From assembly GCA_025210775.1 (NCBI GenBank), contig JAOARB010000022.1, positions 1 through 64,000 of the forward strand: a stretch of DNA of 64,000 nt, in the 5' to 3' direction. The notes below the pieces were generated by a model. The model ran no database searches and was not told the origin of the DNA. It saw only the letters and a list, made by a program, of their open reading frames with translations. How positions within the stretch are numbered: position 1 is the stretch's first letter; each line of letters opens with the position of its first letter. The DNA is from Prolixibacteraceae bacterium (GTDB lineage Bacteria; Bacteroidota; Bacteroidia; Bacteroidales; Prolixibacteraceae). The translations under genes were made by a program, and so were the position numbers. Below, in pieces: positions 61,224 to 64,000 of the stretch.

Positions 61224-62600
61224 ATGAAACCAATACTTATAATATTATCCATTTTTATCCTTGAAGGATGTACTTTTTTTTTAGACTATAGACCCAAAGA
61301 TGCATTTGAAGAGGATGCTGCTTTTAGAGATTATGCTTCTTGGGAGATTATGCTTCGAGGGTGCTATAGCTCTTTATCAAATGAAGCACTATATGGAGGA
61401 TTTTTATCAATGGGACTAGGTGATATTTTAACTGATAATGTTATTGCAAGTCCTCATAATAATGGTGAATATCAAGCAATATACCATTGGAGATATCATG
61501 CTATGGACCCACAAATTACTGCTATTTGGGAGCAAGCATATCATACCATTTATTTGGCGAATACTATTATTGATCAAGCTTATCCTATTGATGATTATAA
61601 GAAATACGAAAGAAGATATATCCAGATTAAGGCTGAGGCAAAGTTGATTAGAGCTATGGTTCATTTCGATTTAGTACGGTTATTTTCAGCTTTTCCATAT
61701 TCTAGTGAGACTTTAGGTATTCCATATATTAAACAAAGAAATCATAGTTTGTACAATAGAGAAACAGTTGGATCTAATTTGTCAGATTGCTTGAAAGACA
61801 TTAATACGTCGATACCATACTTAGAGGAGACTACAGTTTCTTCGAGTATAAATAAGGATTATGCCTATTACTTGCTATCCATGATTTATAACTATATGGG
61901 AGATAGTGATCAATCATTAAAATCTTTAATTCATATTAATATAACTCAAGAAGATTGGTTAGATTCTAAAGAATACAAAAAGTTATGGACTTCATATAGT
62001 TCAAATTCGGTTATTTTCCAATTAATTAAGACCAATAAGGACAAACCTAATAATGCATGGATTTATTACGATACGAGAAATAAAAGAGCAAAATGGTATG
62101 CTTCTTCTTTGCTTGTTAGTTGGTATGATGATGCAGATATACGTAAAGAAACTTTCTTTAGGAAATCTGGTTCTAAATATGAGATTGTAAAATACCTTGG
62201 ACAACCTGAGTTAGACATGCCCAATGGTGGAAGTGTTAAGATACTTAGAAAAGCCGAATTACATTTCCTTTTGTGGTTTCTCCAGCTAAAGAATGGAACG
62301 GATCACAAAATCATTGAAAGGGATTTGAATCGTTATTTAACTAGTCGGGGGGCCTCGAATTATGTCTCAGCAAAACACAAAACTCTAAAAGAATTTATTG
62401 AACAAGAATACCAAAAAGAATTTGTGTATGAATCGAAACATTTTTTTAGGTTAAAGTTTAATCAAAAAAAAATTAATAGAGAGGATAATGACATATTAAT
62501 GGAACTAAAATCGGATGATTATCATTTTAATATGCCTATACCTTCTGTTGAAATTAATGCAAATACGAAAATGAAACAAAATGAAGGATATGAGTCTTAA
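61224..62600 (+). CDS. SusD/RagB-family surface lipoprotein
   Basis: A 458-residue lipoprotein with lipobox LEGC near residue 15. Family pattern: AFRDYASWEIMLRGCYSSL, an N-terminal TPR-like repeat part (KAEAKLIRAMVHFDLVRLF) and a late YQKEFVYESKHFFRLKF. It caps the SusC barrel and delivers ligand. The C-terminus overlaps the next gene by 20 nt. Confidence 0.92.
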   Translation: MKPILIILSIFILEGCTFFLDYRPKDAFEEDAAFRDYASWEIMLRGCYSSLSNEALYGGFLSMGLGDILTDNVIASPHNNGEYQAIYHWRYHAMDPQITAIWEQAYHTIYLANTIIDQAYPIDDYKKYERRYIQIKAEAKLIRAMVHFDLVRLFSAFPYSSETLGIPYIKQRNHSLYNRETVGSNLSDCLKDINTSIPYLEETTVSSSINKDYAYYLLSMIYNYMGDSDQSLKSLIHINITQEDWLDSKEYKKLWTSYSSNSVIFQLIKTNKDKPNNAWIYYDTRNKRAKWYASSLLVSWYDDADIRKETFFRKSGSKYEIVKYLGQPELDMPNGGSVKILRKAELHFLLWFLQLKNGTDHKIIERDLNRYLTSRGASNYVSAKHKTLKEFIEQEYQKEFVYESKHFFRLKFNQKKINREDNDILMELKSDDYHFNMPIPSVEINANTKMKQNEGYES

Positions 62601-63447
62601 TAATTTAAATGTGATTATATCATTAGTCTTTTTTTTATCTCTTATTTCTTGTGAAAAAAATGATACCTTTTATTATGATGGAATTCCTCAGATACAGTTT
62701 ACTAATAAGAGTAAAGAGATTGAAGTAACACCAGACATTGTTTCAATAGAAGTAGAAATAGAATTAGTTGCAGGACGAGTGGAAAATGATATTTTGTTTT
62801 ATATTGATTCAGAATTAGAGTATGGTAGTGATAAGTTAAATCTGGTAAGACAAAAAGTTGTTATTAAAAAAGGAACTTATAAAAAGAAGCTCTTAATACC
62901 GATTGATTACAGTAATGTTAACGAAGAAACAAAATGGAAACTATCACTTGTTTCTGAAGATAAAAAGAATGTAATTATTGCGCATAGAAGTAGCTTTGAA
63001 TTGACAACTATTCCTTATGATTGGAAGAAAGATATTAGTGGCGAATATACATTAAGTTTTAATGATCAACATGGATCAAATCATGTTTATAATACAGTTG
63101 TGGAATTTGATGAGGATCAAACTGGTAGTTATATTAAAATATTAGAACTCCCTGTATGGTCTTTCTATGGTGGTCCTAAGAAATTTCCTCAAATTATTTC
63201 ATTTAAGTTAGGTTCTTTAAAAGAGAGAAAGATTACTCTTTTAAGAGATCGCTTTTTATTAGGATCTTACAATACGTACAAAGATTGGTTTTTAAGTCGT
63301 AATTATGGAGATTTTGTTTTTTCTCAGAAAGAGACATCTCTATCCACTTATGATATAAGTAGTAAAAAGATAATTTTAAATTACATTACATCTTTATCTA
63401 AAGGGAGGAAGTATGTATTTGAGAATCTTGAGTTATATAAGAACTAA
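62581..63447 (+). CDS. Lipoprotein of the SusCD locus (DUF4843-like)
   Basis: A 288-residue protein with a lipobox LISC near residue 24, then beta-rich domain(s) (QIQFTNKSKEIEVTPDIVSI, VEIELVAGRVENDI). Such lipoproteins often follow susD and bind substrate at the surface. It starts within susD (ATG 62581, or 62590 as alternative), so it is translationally coupled. DUF4843 membership is a resemblance, not a firm assignment. Confidence 0.65.
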   Translation: MKDMSLNNLNVIISLVFFLSLISCEKNDTFYYDGIPQIQFTNKSKEIEVTPDIVSIEVEIELVAGRVENDILFYIDSELEYGSDKLNLVRQKVVIKKGTYKKKLLIPIDYSNVNEETKWKLSLVSEDKKNVIIAHRSSFELTTIPYDWKKDISGEYTLSFNDQHGSNHVYNTVVEFDEDQTGSYIKILELPVWSFYGGPKKFPQIISFKLGSLKERKITLLRDRFLLGSYNTYKDWFLSRNYGDFVFSQKETSLSTYDISSKKIILNYITSLSKGRKYVFENLELYKN

Positions 63448-63470
63448 CAGTGTTTTAATATTCTATTTCT

Positions 63471-63508
63471 TATCTTAATACATCGCTTTTATTTTTTCTA
63501 TTAAGATA
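63471..63508 (+). terminator. AT-rich inverted repeat after the SusCD operon
   Basis: Arms TATCTTAATA (63471-63480) and TATTAAGATA (63499-63508) around an 18-nt T-rich loop. Plausible end of the SusCD operon, but the stem is AT-only. Confidence 0.35.
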
Positions 63509-63560
63509 GTTTAAGTATAAGATTTGTTGCTTGATCAATAGTAAGTACAAAAAGGTTTGT

Positions 63561-63568
63561 TATTTTTG
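63561..63568 (+). promoter_or_regulatory. nadA -7 element
   Basis: TATTTTTG, a full TAnnTTTG match, 59 nt before the nadA ATG. No well-spaced TTG is seen upstream. Confidence 0.4.
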
Positions 63569-63627
63569 AAGCCCGTATTCCCTTTTAAGTTAGGGTTTAA
63601 ACGAATTATTAACATATTCAAATTAGT

Positions 63628-64000
63628 ATGGAACCCATACAGATTAAAGAGATGTTAGATGAGAAAGGGTTTATTGACATGCCTATCTCTGATGAGAAAA
63701 ACATCGTAAGCCAAATAGAGAAATTAAAGAAGGAGAAAAATGCTGTTATTTTAGGCCATTTTTATTTGTCTCCAGAATTACAGGATATTTCAGATTTCTT
63801 AGGTGATAGTCTTGCCTTGGCAAGAAAAGCACAAGAAACAGATGCCGATATTATTGTATTCCTTGGTGTTCACTTTATGGGTGAAACAGCAAAGATCTTG
63901 AATCCAAATAAGAAGGTGATCATCCCAGATTTAAATGCGGGATGTTCTCTTGCGGAGTCTGCACCTAAAGATGCTTTTGCTAAGTTTAAATCACAATATC
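63628..64000 (+). CDS. nadA: Quinolinate synthase A (3' end cut by window)
   Basis: Condenses iminoaspartate with dihydroxyacetone phosphate to quinolinate for NAD synthesis; a [4Fe-4S] enzyme. The visible 124 residues carry [38 protein letters not shown] and [13 protein letters not shown] (first cluster Cys), all typical. The last base of the window falls within the gene. Confidence 0.93.
   Translation, partial: MEPIQIKEMLDEKGFIDMPISDEKNIVSQIEKLKKEKNAVILGHFYLSPELQDISDFLGDSLALARKAQETDADIIVFLGVHFMGETAKILNPNKKVIIPDLNAGCSLAESAPKDAFAKFKSQY

Noticed and set aside
1..64000. CRISPR arrays, rRNA genes, insertion sequences
   Set aside because: No repeat-spacer pattern, rRNA segment or transposase was found anywhere in the window.

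Overview
The window is AT-rich DNA from a member of the Bacteroidota. The evidence is SusC/SusD pairs, a probable PorZ and a type IX secretion (T9SS) cargo protein with a C-terminal sorting domain, a Bacteroidetes-type tyrosine recombinase, and promoters of the TAnnTTTG type without Shine-Dalgarno sequences. A marine Marinilabiliales/Prolixibacteraceae-like host is my guess; the window does not settle the genus.

Bases 1 to about 29,970 are a nearly complete siphovirus-type prophage. It is integrated next to, and probably into the 3' end of, a tRNA-Arg(CCT) gene (29974-30045). Its left end lies outside the window. Read from the tRNA leftward on the minus strand, the order is: integrase; an accessory operon (GHKL ATPase, DUF4325/STAS-like protein, PIN-domain protein); a convergent plus-strand block (S24 repressor, secreted protein, wHTH/PD-(D/E)xK nuclease-like protein); early genes (HTH proteins, a sigma-region-2-like protein, a DUF4494-like protein, a replication-protein-like/HNH fusion, an HNH endonuclease); the HK97-type head module (TerS, TerL, portal, protease, capsid, connectors); the tail module (tail terminator, tail tube, frameshifted chaperone pair, tape measure, hub, fibre); lysis genes (endolysin, holin-like protein); and a D12-class adenine methylase cut by the window start. 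Two small plus-strand genes interrupt the structural block and look like morons.

The late genes share an intergenic element, CTATATTA on the coding strand. Seven exact copies end 8-17 nt before a start codon, and an eighth lies about 45 nt before the capsid gene. One copy follows directly after a terminator hairpin. I propose it is a phage late promoter box, perhaps read by the phage's own sigma-like protein. The GHKL/STAS/PIN operon, cotranscribed with the integrase, is the best candidate for an undescribed system, probably a partner-switch-controlled PIN RNase used in defence or lysogeny control.

Bases 30,000 to 40,400 are chromosomal genes on the minus strand: an aminotransferase-fold protein lacking the PLP lysine, RecO, probable PorZ, RdgB, a PadR/PspC/DUF4252 envelope-stress-like cluster with a clear autoregulatory operator, and the GTPase TypA/BipA.

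Bases 41,291 to 64,000 are mostly plus-strand envelope genes: a TonB-dependent receptor with a partner lipoprotein containing internal repeats, an MG2/alpha-2-macroglobulin-like protein (minus strand), a patatin phospholipase, a 3,028-residue T9SS-exported clostripain-family protease, a SusC/SusD/lipoprotein set, and the start of nadA. The protease and the SusC/D set together suggest a secreted peptide-degrading and import locus.
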